DNA of 64,000 bases from Ailanthus altissimus. Taxonomy: Eukaryota; Streptophyta; Magnoliopsida; Sapindales; Simaroubaceae. The notes under the pieces were generated by a model. That model did no database searches and had not been told where the DNA came from. It saw nothing but the letters and a program-made list of their open reading frames with translations. Every line of letters starts with the position of its first letter. The first letter of the stretch is position 1. The stretch is from the NCBI GenBank assembly GCA_946807835.1, contig CAMPEX010000001.1:4789001-4853000 (forward strand). The letters run 5' to 3'. Of this stretch, positions 47,763 to 59,450 are shown in pieces. The position numbers were made by a program, and so were the translations under genes.

Positions 47763-48136
47763 TAATCTCTTATCAATTTTTCAACAACTTATTTTCTTTA
47801 TATCAACATTTTTTTCATTATTTTTTTTGTCAAATTTTGATTTAATTCAAAATTTCAATAGAGAGGTTACTGTAAAGCTCCAATCTCGATCAATCTTTGA
47901 AGTAGGCTTCGAATTTTTGTTAATTTATGTCAATTTCTTCAATATTTTAATATATCAATTTAATTTTGTTAGTTAGGGTTTCTTCAATTTCTTCGAATTT
48001 TAATTTTGTTAGCTCACACTTCTTATGGTTATGATACAAGTAGATTGTATCAGTCAAATAGCAACAAAGTGTTACTCTACTACTAACAGTTCGCCTCGCT
48101 TTAATAAAAAAACAAAAGAAAACTTTTGCTCCTCAG

Positions 48137-48205
48137 TCTCCCTCTATTTTCCATAACGATGACGTATGAGCGGAGCTCCGATCACTGGCAACGACGGCTG
48201 TTGAG
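48137..48205 (+). CDS. Possible first coding exon of an unrecognised gene
   Basis: A pyrimidine-rich stretch ending CTCCTCAG (48129-48136) could be an acceptor. An ATG at 48159 opens MTYERSSDHWQRRLL, and GAG|GTACAT at 48203-48208 could be a donor. GC content is higher here than around it. I do not recognise the peptide, and no convincing next exon was found before the Athila array at 50269; exons could lie beyond it. The alternative is a chance frame. Confidence 0.22.
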
Positions 48206-50263
48206 GTACATATTATATACCCTTGCTTTCTTATTTTCCCTTCTCGTTTATATCCTAACTTTATCTGCATGTGATTTTCATGTTTCATATAATGTTTTTG
48301 GTTCACCAAATATTCAACGAAAGGCCTGTTTGTGTCATTAATTATATGTTGTGATTTACTAGAGCTTTGGTCATTATGAACAGGTTCTAGAAATAAGTTA
48401 TTTATATGGACAGAATTATGTGCAATATTTTTGCACCTAACCAAAAGATATTCCTAAACATATTCTACAATTACCCCTCAGAACATTAATTTATTGAATT
48501 GAATAGTTGAAACGTAGCCCAAGCATCCTTTTATTTGTGCCATAAATGATAATTCAAATGAAAAATATTTTATGTTTACTCTGGTGTTGTCATGCTCAAT
48601 TGCTGTATACAAGCTTCTTGTTTACTTGAAGATTAAAACTTCTCTCTCTCTTTGTGTATGTGTGTGAAACACACATTTTTATGTTGTTTATTTGCTAATT
48701 TAGAAACCTTGCCAGTGATTGTAATATGTCTCTATAATCAAAGCCAACAGTTTTGTAGAGGATTCATTTTTTTAAAAAAGTTAATTGTTACCACTCTGTA
48801 GTGATTTTTCATTTTGTTACTATTGATGTGTTGCCTTATTATTCCCAGTAATATCTTCATTTTTGTTCTAATGAAGATGAGTTTTGGTGTCTATGACAAA
48901 TTCTTTTTTCAGAATTCTAGTTTTGTTGGCTGAATGCTACATTTGGCTAAGTGGTGTCCTCTTAGTTCAACTTTTATGTCATGTCAGAGGCCTTTTCTCT
49001 TTGAGGGATCATTAATTCCCTCCAAACTTTTCCTGTTAGTTGTCCCACAAGTTCATTTCAATTGACAATTGACAATTTTCAAGATGACCAAACATAGTTA
49101 AGGCTGTCAAGTTTCTGACCCAGTTGAAATCCTGACTTCTAAGTTATTTCATCAGCTGATGGAAACAAAGAGACCAAATGAAAAAAGAATATAAATAGGC
49201 ATAGGTTTAACATGTCTCTTTTTTAGAGTAAGATAAACTTTACATGATCTAGATAATTTCTTCTAAGGAATAGAATAGATTCACAACATATATATATATA
49301 GTCTCCCCGAGAAAATAGTGAAAGTAGAATCGACAGAGATCTGACATCAATTTTGTCTATTATGCTTTACAGTAGATTTGTACTTGTCATTTTAACAAAC
49401 AAAAAAGCTTTGCATTTGCAAGCCTTGTGTGTACTCATGTTACATGTATACACCACCCAGCTATATATTTCCTAACATGCTATTTTCAGTGTCTGTCAAT
49501 GGACCAGGGACCTTGTTTTACTTGAAGCTTTTCCCCTTGATACACCTATACTTCTGACTTCTCCAATCCTATCAATCAACAAAAATAAACTTGACACCCT
49601 GTCTCTTCCGCTTGCCACACCAATTAATAACAACATACAATTCCATTATATTATAAGATGCTTAAATAACTTGGTAAAGTTTGTCATTTATAATGACAAA
49701 ATTTTGGATTTTGGAATCTGGGCTTGACTTTTAGCTCCAACTAGCTTATTTCTATTAGGTATATTAGCCTATTAGGATCCTAAGATTTGAGGAAATACAG
49801 CCTTGTTGCTTCACTTTTTTGTCTTGAAAGTTTCAGTTGTTTTGTTGTCTTACCTAACCTCTGCCTTTGCATATTATTTAAAAGTGTAATTGTAGTCAAT
49901 AGATTAGAGACCGATTGTTGGGCAGAAACAAAAGACAAAAAAATAAAAAAAATCACCTAACTCGATCTCCGAAAATCATTGAACCTTCATTAAGAGCACA
50001 ACTAATACATTTGTTCTTAGTAGGAAGCATTTGACTTTGGACATTTGTTTTTGCATGTAAAGTCTGTGTTTTATAACTTTGTATCCTTACATGAGTTTGA
50101 AAACAAAATTTTAATTGGAGTGCAATTCTATTTTGAGTAGAACAATAACATAATATGCAGATGGTCGAATATAAAATGTGAGGAAGCAACAACTATATTC
50201 TTTGTTTTATTAACTATGAAGAAAGCATGCATGATAACTGTAGATGGCGACATGTTTAGTGGA
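48206..50263. other. Non-coding DNA left of the Athila array
   Basis: T-rich, intron-like composition on the plus strand with no recognisable domain or repeat; short (CT)n/(TG)n tracts at 48640-48670 and (TA)n at 49290-49301. Ends at the target duplication ATAAT (50264-50268). Confidence 0.45.
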
Positions 50264-50268
50264 ATAAT

Positions 50269-51713
50269 TGATGCGATATTTCTATATCATAAATTAAGTG
50301 CAAGTATACACTATCGTATGCAAGTAATAAAGAGACTAAATAAGTCGGATGTCGAACCCACAGGGATAATGTCTTCTTTTTAACCAATTACTAAAATTAT
50401 ATCTTCCTAATAATTATTCAGAAAAATAAAAATCTAAGAATGAATGTTAGAAATATAAAACAAAAACACAATGCAATGAGATTTAAAGATATAGCAACGT
50501 AGAGAGAACCTAGGATTAATATTATCCCTCAATATGTTTCTAATGATTAATCCTCTAATATTTAACTCACTTAGTCTTTATTATTGATCAAGACACTAAT
50601 GTATTCACAAGCCTCTTCCAAGGTCATGCAAGTATATCTTAATTTACCAAATACCTATATTCCTATGGTACTTGTAATAAATTAAGATTCATTAAGATTA
50701 GGTCTTATTGATCATACATGCCAATTAGGTATATTCCTATCCTAAGTTGAAACTTGCATATGCAACATTGAATGTCACTCTACAATCATGCATCAAATTA
50801 CCTAGGTCTAAATATTATGATTCCTCTTCCGAGTTTATCAATAATATTACCAACTCATTCACCGTATATTGGCCAGATATATTGAAGCATTAAACACAAG
50901 TAATTTAAATAATAAATGACTAAGTTTATTAAATACTAAAAGATATGGCAATTAAGCACAAATATTGAGTTCAAATATTAACCCTAGAAAATAAGTTAGC
51001 TCATGGCTACAAGAGAACAGCAGTAGAAATAATTATAAAACATGATACAATTAATCGCAAACCGATATAGACGTCGAATTGCTCTTAATTGCGCTGCCTC
51101 TGAACTCTTGATGCCAAAGAACGTCTTGTATCTCTCTCTAAAGTTGCTTCAATTAAGCTCCTATTGCTCTCCAAGACTCGTGCTCTGTATTCTTGGTGCT
51201 CTTGGGTCGTCTTGGATTCTTTCTTGAAGGCTGGGAACGAGTGGCTTTATATAGGGATTGATTTGAGCTTGAAAATCTCAATTCTCGTCGGACTAGGACT
51301 CGCATTACCGCTGGCGCGCTATGCATTTGTCGCTGGGGCGACGCGTGAAAAGGCCTTCACCGCTGGAGCGGTGGGATCTTGGCGCTGGGGCGCTGCATGA
51401 AAACAGCTTCACCGCTGGCGCGGTGAATCTCTGGCGCTGGGGCGCTAGACGCGACTTAAGCAAGTCGTTTTTCTATTTCGATCACTATTTCAGCGCTGGG
51501 GCGAAAATACTTGTGGCGCTGGCGCTATGGACACATACTTTGAAAACTTTACATTTTAGTCCCTGTTTTCGCTCCTTTTGCGTTCTTTCTTTAAATTTCG
51601 TTCAAGTCCCTATAAATAACAATAATGCACATAAATAGCCATCTATTCTCATAAAATCATAGAATATCAATAATAAAAACATGAGAAAATATATGACAAA
51701 TTTGCCCTTATCA
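50269..51713 (-). repeat. Athila-like LTR 1 (leftmost, 3' LTR)
   Basis: Plus coordinates: TGATGCGATATTTC ... GCCCTTATCA. GC-rich blocks (CGCTGGGGCG and relatives) lie at about 51300-51530. Frames at 51042-51638 on the plus strand lie within the LTR, recur in every copy and are antisense to the element; not genes. Confidence 0.95.
51245..51253 (-). promoter_or_regulatory. TATA box in LTR 1
   Basis: Minus strand TATATAAAG in the context CCCTATATAAAGCCACTCG; the same position is CTATAAAAAGCCACTCG in the solo LTR at 32777. Identical copies at 57185-57193 (LTR 2) and 63124-63132 (LTR 3, the promoter in position to transcribe the right-hand unit). Confidence 0.65.
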
Positions 51714-53363
51714 AATTCCCCCAAACTTAAATACTTGCTTGTCCTCAAGCAATAAAATAAAACTAAGAGAGAAAACAAAGGTTTATACTTGACTCATTTA
51801 ACAAAACAAAATATACTAATACTAATAAGATGATCAAAATCATTGTCTCAAAGGCTGACGAAATGGTACAAATCCATAAGGTAGACAAATAGCTATTAAC
51901 AATTCTAATTATCTTCATTTAGTCCCTCATTCTTCCTCATAAATAATCACCATGTGTGTGTGTGCAAGCAGCAAGCAAATAGCGAAAACCATACTTTGAT
52001 TTACTTTATACTTTAGTTTGTACAGAAAAGATGATGTCTCGGCATTTAATTTGTATAATGACACTTCCATAAGCTTGTCTTTATTACCACTCTCCACTAA
52101 TGTAGAAAATCACATGTCTAGGGATCTATTTAGGACTTTACTTAGCTTGTAATGTAAGGCTAAGGTCAAGGTGGGATAAAAGGATAAATATATGAAGTTC
52201 AATTCACACCATGAACACTTAGATTTTACTTAGAAACCTCTTGATCTTCTTTTCCTTGTATTATCTCTTCCCCCAAACTTATTGTGTTTCCCATCCTTCT
52301 TTTCAACCTTTTATTTTTCAAAGAATTTCTTCTTTTTCTTAAGCTGGGGGTATTTTTCTTTACTTTTTATTTTTTTTATTTTTTTATGAAATACCCCCAA
52401 ACTTAGATTGACAAATACCCCTCAAACTTATTTTTTTCATATCACCGCAACTTTTCCCTTTCAAGAGTATTTCTAAGCAAATGCAAAGTTTATGGTGTTA
52501 CGGGTAAATATTTAGATAAGTAAACTTTAAGTCTTGGGCTTGTAATGTGGTTAAACCAAAGAATGGGTAATTAGGCTCAAAATAGGGTACTAGGGATAAA
52601 TATACAATAAAAAGTAGGCTAGAAAGGCTCAATCGATCCAAAGATGGCCTAATGTCATTTCCATATTCATGTGTTTTTCTAGAATTTCGCCTCAAGTAAT
52701 AATTAAAGACAAGTTCTAGAGTGTCGGTCTTCGAGACTGTGGTGTACTCTCTAAAGCATAAGTATCTCTAAGTAATAGTTATAACTATTCATGCTTATAA
52801 AGTGTTCAAAAAAATTGGTGATTATGAATAAGGTCAAATTTGTTCCTAAACTTAGATAATCAAATTTGTCTCAAGTATCTATCATTCCCTATGGATGTGT
52901 AAAAATAAATTCAACCATGTATTCTTTTTCTTATCATAGACTAATGATCATCTTATCAAAACCTAATAAAAATTAATTAACTAAAAAAAAAACTAAGTAA
53001 CTAAAAAAAAAAATTTTTAACCCACAAGAATGACCACCCAAATCATGCAGCAAAATGAACACAAGAAAGTGTTTCCCACCCCCAAACTTAATTTAGACAT
53101 TGTCCCCAATGTCAAAAAAATAAAGAAGTGAAAGTAAGAGACTTCCCTGGTCAATTTTCGCTGCCGCGCTGACTCTCCATCGCTGGGGCGATGTTCTGGC
53201 GCTGCCGCGGTAATCGTCTGTCGCTGCAGCGCTGAAGGCTGATTTCTGCACAGTTACTGGAATTTGCGCTGGCGCGATGGTGCTTGTACCGCGGGGGCGG
53301 TGGTGTCTCGATTTTTCTGTCGCTGCCGCGCCATGTTATGCCGCCGGAGCGCTGAAATTCTTG

Positions 53364-53400
<37 letters not shown>

Positions 53401-53511
53401 CTAAAAAAAAAATAAAATAAAATGATAATAATAATAATAATATTTTCCTTGGGTTGCCTCCTAAGTAGCGCTTGATTTAACGTCATCGGCTTGACGGGGC
53501 TTCATATTCTC
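51714..53511 (-). other. Non-coding 3' internal region, unit 1, with polypurine tract and PPT-like repeats
   Basis: Directly beside LTR 1 the minus strand reads TAAGTTTGGGGGAATT, the polypurine tract. TAAGTTTGGGGG-type sequence recurs at 52270-52281, 52394-52405, 52418-52430 (one base different) and 53079-53090. A hairpin GACATTGTCCCCAATGTC lies at 53096-53113. GC-rich blocks occur at 53158-53352, then a 29-T run and (ATA)n. This is where pol would be expected; none is found. Small frames here (for example 52498-52695 and 53151-53486) are not genes. Confidence 0.8.
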
Positions 53512-56091
53512 TTATGGTGGATCAAAGATGTTGGTGGAAGCATTTGTGTGAGTGATCTTGCTGGCTTTCTTCTTTTTAGGCTTCCATATTTTTGCAATTA
53601 AACCTCGGGCAGTATCTTTTGCTGCATTCTCCTTATGTCTCTCCGGAAAGACTTTAATCTTAGACCGGGGAGATGGTTCTTCCTTTTCTTTCTCTTTGCT
53701 TGCTTCGTCGCGATGCTGCTTTTTTTTCTTCTCTCTTGCCTTCCTATGCTTCAATGCTCTTTTTCGGATGTGAGGATCCAATGTCTCCATATCTTTAATT
53801 TTCTTAACGCTTGGATGCACCACATTAATGCAAAAACAGTCTTCATTTTCAGCTGGTAATTTGATCTCCTTGAAGACCTTAAAAGTGACTGTATCCTCTT
53901 GTACTCTCATGGTCAACTCCCCTTTTTGCACATCAATAATTGTTCTTCCAGTGGCTAGGAAGGGTCTTCCAAGGATGATTGGGATCTCCTTGTCTTCTTC
54001 CATATCCAAAACAATGAAATCGGCAGGGAAGATGAATTTATCGACCTTAACCAACACATCTTCAATTAATCCCTTAGGATAGGTGAGAGAACGATCTGCT
54101 AACTGAAGTGTGATATTTGTTGGTTTGGCTTCTTTCAGTCCCAACTTTTTATACACGGACAATGGCATAAGATTGATGCTAGCTCCCAGATCACAAAGTG
54201 CTTTCCCAAAATCATAATTCCCAATTGAGCATGGTATGGTGAAACTCCCAGGATCTTTGAGCTTTGGAGGTAGCTTCTTTAGGAGGATGGCGCTACACTC
54301 TTCTGTCAGGGCCACAGTCTCGAAGTCATCTATTCTTCTCTTCTTTGATAGAATTTCCTTCATAAATTTCACATAGCTCGGCATTTGCTCCAGTGCATCT
54401 GCAAAAGGAAGATTAATATGTAATTTCTTAAAAACATCAAGAAATTTTGAAAACTGCTTATCTAGTTTCTTCGTTTGCAGCCTCTGAGGAAATGGAGGTG
54501 GTGGAGTGAATGACTGCGTAGGTTGCTTCTGCAGGTTGCTATTGGTATCTTCTGCTGCATTTTCTCTTTTCTGTTTTTGCACTTGAATACCATTTTCTAT
54601 GCTTTTCTGCGTTTCAGCACTTTTCTCTTGGTTTATGAACTGCTGTAATCTTTGAGGAAATGGTATAGGTGGTCTATATGGTTGCACGTCATCTTGCTGG
54701 ACCACTGGTTCTTTTTCCTTCTCAATCATCTCTGAAAGCTGTGGTTGAGGAGTGTTGTCATGTAAGACTTTACCACTTCTTAGGGAGATGGCTTGGCATT
54801 GTTCTACGCTTCCTTTTGGATTAACTTCGGTGTTGCTTGGTAGAGTTCCTTGAGGGCGATTGTTTATTGCTGTAGCAAGTTGTCCTATTTGATTTTCCAG
54901 GGCTCTAAGTGAAGTTGCTTGACTTTGAAAGAGTGCATCTGTTTTCTTCATGTATTGCAGGAGCATGTCTTCAATGTTTGGTTTCTTCTCTTGCTGAATT
55001 TGCATTTGGAAGCCAAGAGGAGCTTTGGAATACTGTCCTTGATTATTGTTGCTCCATGAGAAGTTGGGGTGATTTCTCCATCCAGGATTGTAAAAATTTG
55101 AATTAGGATTGTTGCGGTTGAAGTCCCCTACATATTGAGCAGTCTCCATGCATTGTCCATTAGCATGATTTCCTCCACAGAAATCGCAAGTGATAGGTTG
55201 ACTCTTGATAGCATTAACTCCCAAGTTGCTTAATTGTTTGGTCAAGAGGTTGACTTGGGCAGATAATGTAGTCAAAGTGTCTACTTCATGTAATCCAGCG
55301 ATCCTTCTTGTGGTTGACCTTTCGGTGGGCCATTGATAGGCATTGGACGCCATCTCATCTAGTAGATCATATGCTTCATCAGTTGATTTGTTCATGAGTG
55401 CTCCTCCAGCTGCAGCATCTATTATCGTTCTGAATTGACCGGCTAATCCATTGTAGAATGTTTGTACAAGCAACCACTTCGGAACTCCATGATGAGGACA
55501 TTTTCTTTGCATATCTTTGTATCTCTCCCATGCCTCATAAAGAGATTCTCCATCTAGTTGTAGGAATGATGTGATGTCGTTCCTCATCTTGGCAGTTTTA
55601 GCAGGTGGAAAGAATTTGGCGAGGAATTTTTGTGCAAGATCATCCCATGTAGCTATAGATCCAGATGGAAGTGATAACAGCCAGCTCTTTGCCTTGTCTC
55701 TCAAGGAAAAAGGAAACAATCTTAGTCGAATTGCATCATCGGACACCCCATTGTATTTAAATGTGTCACATATCTCCAAGAAGTTGATAATGTGCATGTT
55801 TGGATCGTCATTGGGTAGTCCACTAAATTGTACCGAATCCTTGAGCATTTGAATCGTGCTTGGCTTGATCTCAAAGTTGTTAGCTTGAACAGTTGGTCTT
55901 TGAATGCTTGAATGGATTCCATTGATTAAGGGAACAGCATACTCCCTTAGTGGTCTTGCTTCATTGTCGGGTGCAATTGGTACTTGGTCTTCCATGGTGT
56001 TGACTTGATTTTGCTCTCTTCTAATTCTTCTTAAAGTTCTTTCAATTTCTGAATCAAAAGCAATCAAGTCCTCACTCTTCGATCTTCGCAT
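53512..56091 (-). CDS. gag-pro: Athila-like gag-protease, unit 1
   Basis: Intact ORF of 859 codons, starting 117 bp inside the 5' LTR/internal junction. A retrotransposon gag domain at residues about 100-230 (SWLLSLPSGSIATWDDLAQK, SLYEAWERYKDMQRKCPHHG) assembles the particle. A zinc knuckle of form CX2CX3HX4C is at 302-314. Two copies of a proline motif (PPIPFPQRLQ, PPPFPQRLQ) lie at about 474-483 and 531-539. An aspartic-protease-like domain is at about 600-740 with CDLGASINLMP (active-site Asp 634; DLGA in place of the retroviral DTGA, as usual in Athila/Tat) and ILGRPFLATG (706-715). The C-terminus (780-845) is highly basic. Pol is absent, so this protein would have to work with enzymes from another element. 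Identical in sequence to the unit 2 protein. Confidence 0.92.
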   Translation of the reverse strand: MRRSKSEDLIAFDSEIERTLRRIRREQNQVNTMEDQVPIAPDNEARPLREYAVPLINGIHSSIQRPTVQANNFEIKPSTIQMLKDSVQFSGLPNDDPNMHIINFLEICDTFKYNGVSDDAIRLRLFPFSLRDKAKSWLLSLPSGSIATWDDLAQKFLAKFFPPAKTAKMRNDITSFLQLDGESLYEAWERYKDMQRKCPHHGVPKWLLVQTFYNGLAGQFRTIIDAAAGGALMNKSTDEAYDLLDEMASNAYQWPTERSTTRRIAGLHEVDTLTTLSAQVNLLTKQLSNLGVNAIKSQPITCDFCGGNHANGQCMETAQYVGDFNRNNPNSNFYNPGWRNHPNFSWSNNNQGQYSKAPLGFQMQIQQEKKPNIEDMLLQYMKKTDALFQSQATSLRALENQIGQLATAINNRPQGTLPSNTEVNPKGSVEQCQAISLRSGKVLHDNTPQPQLSEMIEKEKEPVVQQDDVQPYRPPIPFPQRLQQFINQEKSAETQKSIENGIQVQKQKRENAAEDTNSNLQKQPTQSFTPPPPFPQRLQTKKLDKQFSKFLDVFKKLHINLPFADALEQMPSYVKFMKEILSKKRRIDDFETVALTEECSAILLKKLPPKLKDPGSFTIPCSIGNYDFGKALCDLGASINLMPLSVYKKLGLKEAKPTNITLQLADRSLTYPKGLIEDVLVKVDKFIFPADFIVLDMEEDKEIPIILGRPFLATGRTIIDVQKGELTMRVQEDTVTFKVFKEIKLPAENEDCFCINVVHPSVKKIKDMETLDPHIRKRALKHRKAREKKKKQHRDEASKEKEKEEPSPRSKIKVFPERHKENAAKDTARGLIAKIWKPKKKKASKITHTNASTNIFDPP

Positions 56092-56183
56092 GTACCTCGT
56101 AACAAAGAAAGTAAAACTAAATTAAGAAAAATAAAAATAAAAATAAAAATTCTGAAGTAATATTGGTGAAAAAGTAGATAATT

Positions 56184-56202
56184 ATCCCCGGCAACGGCGC
56201 CA
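56184..56202 (-). other. Primer-binding site, unit 1 (tRNA-Asp type)
   Basis: Minus strand TGGCGCCGTTGCCGGGGAT, six nt inside LTR 2. It matches the complement of the 3' end of plant tRNA-Asp, the primer usual in Athila-type elements. Confidence 0.88.
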
Positions 56203-56208
56203 AAAACT

Positions 56209-57653
56209 TGATGCGATATTTCTATATCATAAATTAAGTGCAAGTATACACTATCGTATGCAAGTAATAAAGAGACTAAATAAGTCGGATGTCGAACCCA
56301 CAGGGATAATGTCTTCTTTTTAACCAATTACTAAAATTATATCTTCCTAATAATTATTCAGAAAAATAAAAATCTAAGAATGAATGTTAGAAATATAAAA
56401 CAAAAACACAATGCAATGAGATTTAAAGATATAGCAACGTAGAGAGAACCTAGGATTAATATTATCCCTCAATATGTTTCTAATGATTAATCCTCTAATA
56501 TTTAACTCACTTAGTCTTTATTATTGATCAAGACACTAATGTATTCACAAGCCTCTTCCAAGGTCATGCAAGTATATCTTAATTTACCAAATACCTATAT
56601 TCCTATGGTACTTGTAATAAATTAAGATTCATTAAGATTAGGTCTTATTGATCATACATGCCAATTAGGTATATTCCTATCCTAAGTTGAAACTTGCATA
56701 TGCAACATTGAATGTCACTCTACAATCATGCATCAAATTACCTAGGTCTAAATATTATGATTCCTCTTCCGAGTTTATCAATAATATTACCAACTCATTC
56801 ACCGTATATTGGCCAGATATATTGAAGCATTAAACACAAGTAATTTAAATAATAAATGACTAAGTTTATTAAATACTAAAAGATATGGCAATTAAGCACA
56901 AATATTGAGTTCAAATATTAACCCTAGAAAATAAGTTAGCTCATGGCTACAAGAGAACAGCAGTAGAAATAATTATAAAACATGATACAATTAATCGCAA
57001 ACCGATATAGACGTCGAATTGCTCTTAATTGCGCTGCCTCTGAACTCTTGATGCCAAAGAACGTCTTGTATCTCTCTCTAAAGTTGCTTCAATTAAGCTC
57101 CTATTGCTCTCCAAGACTCGTGCTCTGTATTCTTGGTGCTCTTGGGTCGTCTTGGATTCTTTCTTGAAGGCTGGGAACGAGTGGCTTTATATAGGGATTG
57201 ATTTGAGCTTGAAAATCTCAATTCTCGTCGGACTAGGACTCGCATTACCGCTGGCGCGCTATGCATTTGTCGCTGGGGCGACGCGTGAAAAGGCCTTCAC
57301 CGCTGGAGCGGTGGGATCTTGGCGCTGGGGCGCTGCATGAAAACAGCTTCACCGCTGGCGCGGTGAATCTCTGGCGCTGGGGCGCTAGACGCGACTTAAG
57401 CAAGTCGTTTTTCTATTTCGATCACTATTTCAGCGCTGGGGCGAAAATACTTGTGGCGCTGGCGCTATGGACACATACTTTGAAAACTTTACATTTTAGT
57501 CCCTGTTTTCGCTCCTTTTGCGTTCTTTCTTTAAATTTCGTTCAAGTCCCTATAAATAACAATAATGCACATAAATAGCCATCTATTCTCATAAAATCAT
57601 AGAATATCAATAATAAAAACATGAGAAAATATATGACAAATTTGCCCTTATCA
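56209..57653 (-). repeat. Athila-like LTR 2 (shared middle LTR)
   Basis: Serves as 5' LTR of unit 1 and 3' LTR of unit 2; no difference from LTR 1 or LTR 3 noticed by eye. Its inner boundaries are the primer site on the left and polypurine tract on the right, with no target duplication on either side. Confidence 0.95.
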
Positions 57654-59303
57654 AATTCCCCCAAACTTAAATACTTGCTTGTCCTCAAGCAATAAAATAA
57701 AACTAAGAGAGAAAACAAAGGTTTATACTTGACTCATTTAACAAAACAAAATATACTAATACTAATAAGATGATCAAAATCATTGTCTCAAAGGCTGACG
57801 AAATGGTACAAATCCATAAGGTAGACAAATAGCTATTAACAATTCTAATTATCTTCATTTAGTCCCTCATTCTTCCTCATAAATAATCACCATGTGTGTG
57901 TGTGCAAGCAGCAAGCAAATAGCGAAAACCATACTTTGATTTACTTTATACTTTAGTTTGTACAGAAAAGATGATGTCTCGGCATTTAATTTGTATAATG
58001 ACACTTCCATAAGCTTGTCTTTATTACCACTCTCCACTAATGTAGAAAATCACATGTCTAGGGATCTATTTAGGACTTTACTTAGCTTGTAATGTAAGGC
58101 TAAGGTCAAGGTGGGATAAAAGGATAAATATATGAAGTTCAATTCACACCATGAACACTTAGATTTTACTTAGAAACCTCTTGATCTTCTTTTCCTTGTA
58201 TTATCTCTTCCCCCAAACTTATTGTGTTTCCCATCCTTCTTTTCAACCTTTTATTTTTCAAAGAATTTCTTCTTTTTCTTAAGCTGGGGGTATTTTTCTT
58301 TACTTTTTATTTTTTTTATTTTTTTATGAAATACCCCCAAACTTAGATTGACAAATACCCCTCAAACTTATTTTTTTCATATCACCGCAACTTTTCCCTT
58401 TCAAGAGTATTTCTAAGCAAATGCAAAGTTTATGGTGTTACGGGTAAATATTTAGATAAGTAAACTTTAAGTCTTGGGCTTGTAATGTGGTTAAACCAAA
58501 GAATGGGTAATTAGGCTCAAAATAGGGTACTAGGGATAAATATACAATAAAAAGTAGGCTAGAAAGGCTCAATCGATCCAAAGATGGCCTAATGTCATTT
58601 CCATATTCATGTGTTTTTCTAGAATTTCGCCTCAAGTAATAATTAAAGACAAGTTCTAGAGTGTCGGTCTTCGAGACTGTGGTGTACTCTCTAAAGCATA
58701 AGTATCTCTAAGTAATAGTTATAACTATTCATGCTTATAAAGTGTTCAAAAAAATTGGTGATTATGAATAAGGTCAAATTTGTTCCTAAACTTAGATAAT
58801 CAAATTTGTCTCAAGTATCTATCATTCCCTATGGATGTGTAAAAATAAATTCAACCATGTATTCTTTTTCTTATCATAGACTAATGATCATCTTATCAAA
58901 ACCTAATAAAAATTAATTAACTAAAAAAAAAACTAAGTAACTAAAAAAAAAAATTTTTAACCCACAAGAATGACCACCCAAATCATGCAGCAAAATGAAC
59001 ACAAGAAAGTGTTTCCCACCCCCAAACTTAATTTAGACATTGTCCCCAATGTCAAAAAAATAAAGAAGTGAAAGTAAGAGACTTCCCTGGTCAATTTTCG
59101 CTGCCGCGCTGACTCTCCATCGCTGGGGCGATGTTCTGGCGCTGCCGCGGTAATCGTCTGTCGCTGCAGCGCTGAAGGCTGATTTCTGCACAGTTACTGG
59201 AATTTGCGCTGGCGCGATGGTGCTTGTACCGCGGGGGCGGTGGTGTCTCGATTTTTCTGTCGCTGCCGCGCCATGTTATGCCGCCGGAGCGCTGAAATTC
59301 TTG

Positions 59304-59339
<36 letters not shown>

Positions 59340-59450
59340 CTAAAAAAAAAATAAAATAAAATGATAATAATAATAATAATATTTTCCTTGGGTTGCCTCC
59401 TAAGTAGCGCTTGATTTAACGTCATCGGCTTGACGGGGCTTCATATTCTC
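57654..59450 (-). other. Non-coding 3' internal region, unit 2
   Basis: Same as 51714-53511 shifted by 5940 bp (5939 after the T-run, which has 28 T). Polypurine tract at 57654-57669, PPT-like repeats, hairpin and GC-rich blocks all present. Confidence 0.8.

Noticed and set aside
51042..51638. Three overlapping plus-strand frames (61, 78, 105 aa), repeated at 56982-57578 and 62921-63517
   Set aside because: They lie inside the Athila LTRs, antisense to the element, and read through the GC-rich blocks. Repetition comes from the array, not from gene duplication.
52270..53090. Search for RT or integrase between gag-protease and the 3' LTR of the Athila-like units
   Set aside because: No YxDD, HHCC or DDE-type segment in any frame; region is non-coding.
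53151..53486. 111-aa minus-strand frame downstream of gag-protease, considered as an extra ORF
   Set aside because: It crosses the poly-T run and GC-rich blocks; because the T-run differs in length, the frame is lost in the second unit.
56064..56327. 87-aa minus-strand frame overlapping the gag start, repeated at 62003-62266
   Set aside because: It spans the LTR/primer-site junction in a different frame from gag and has no domain.
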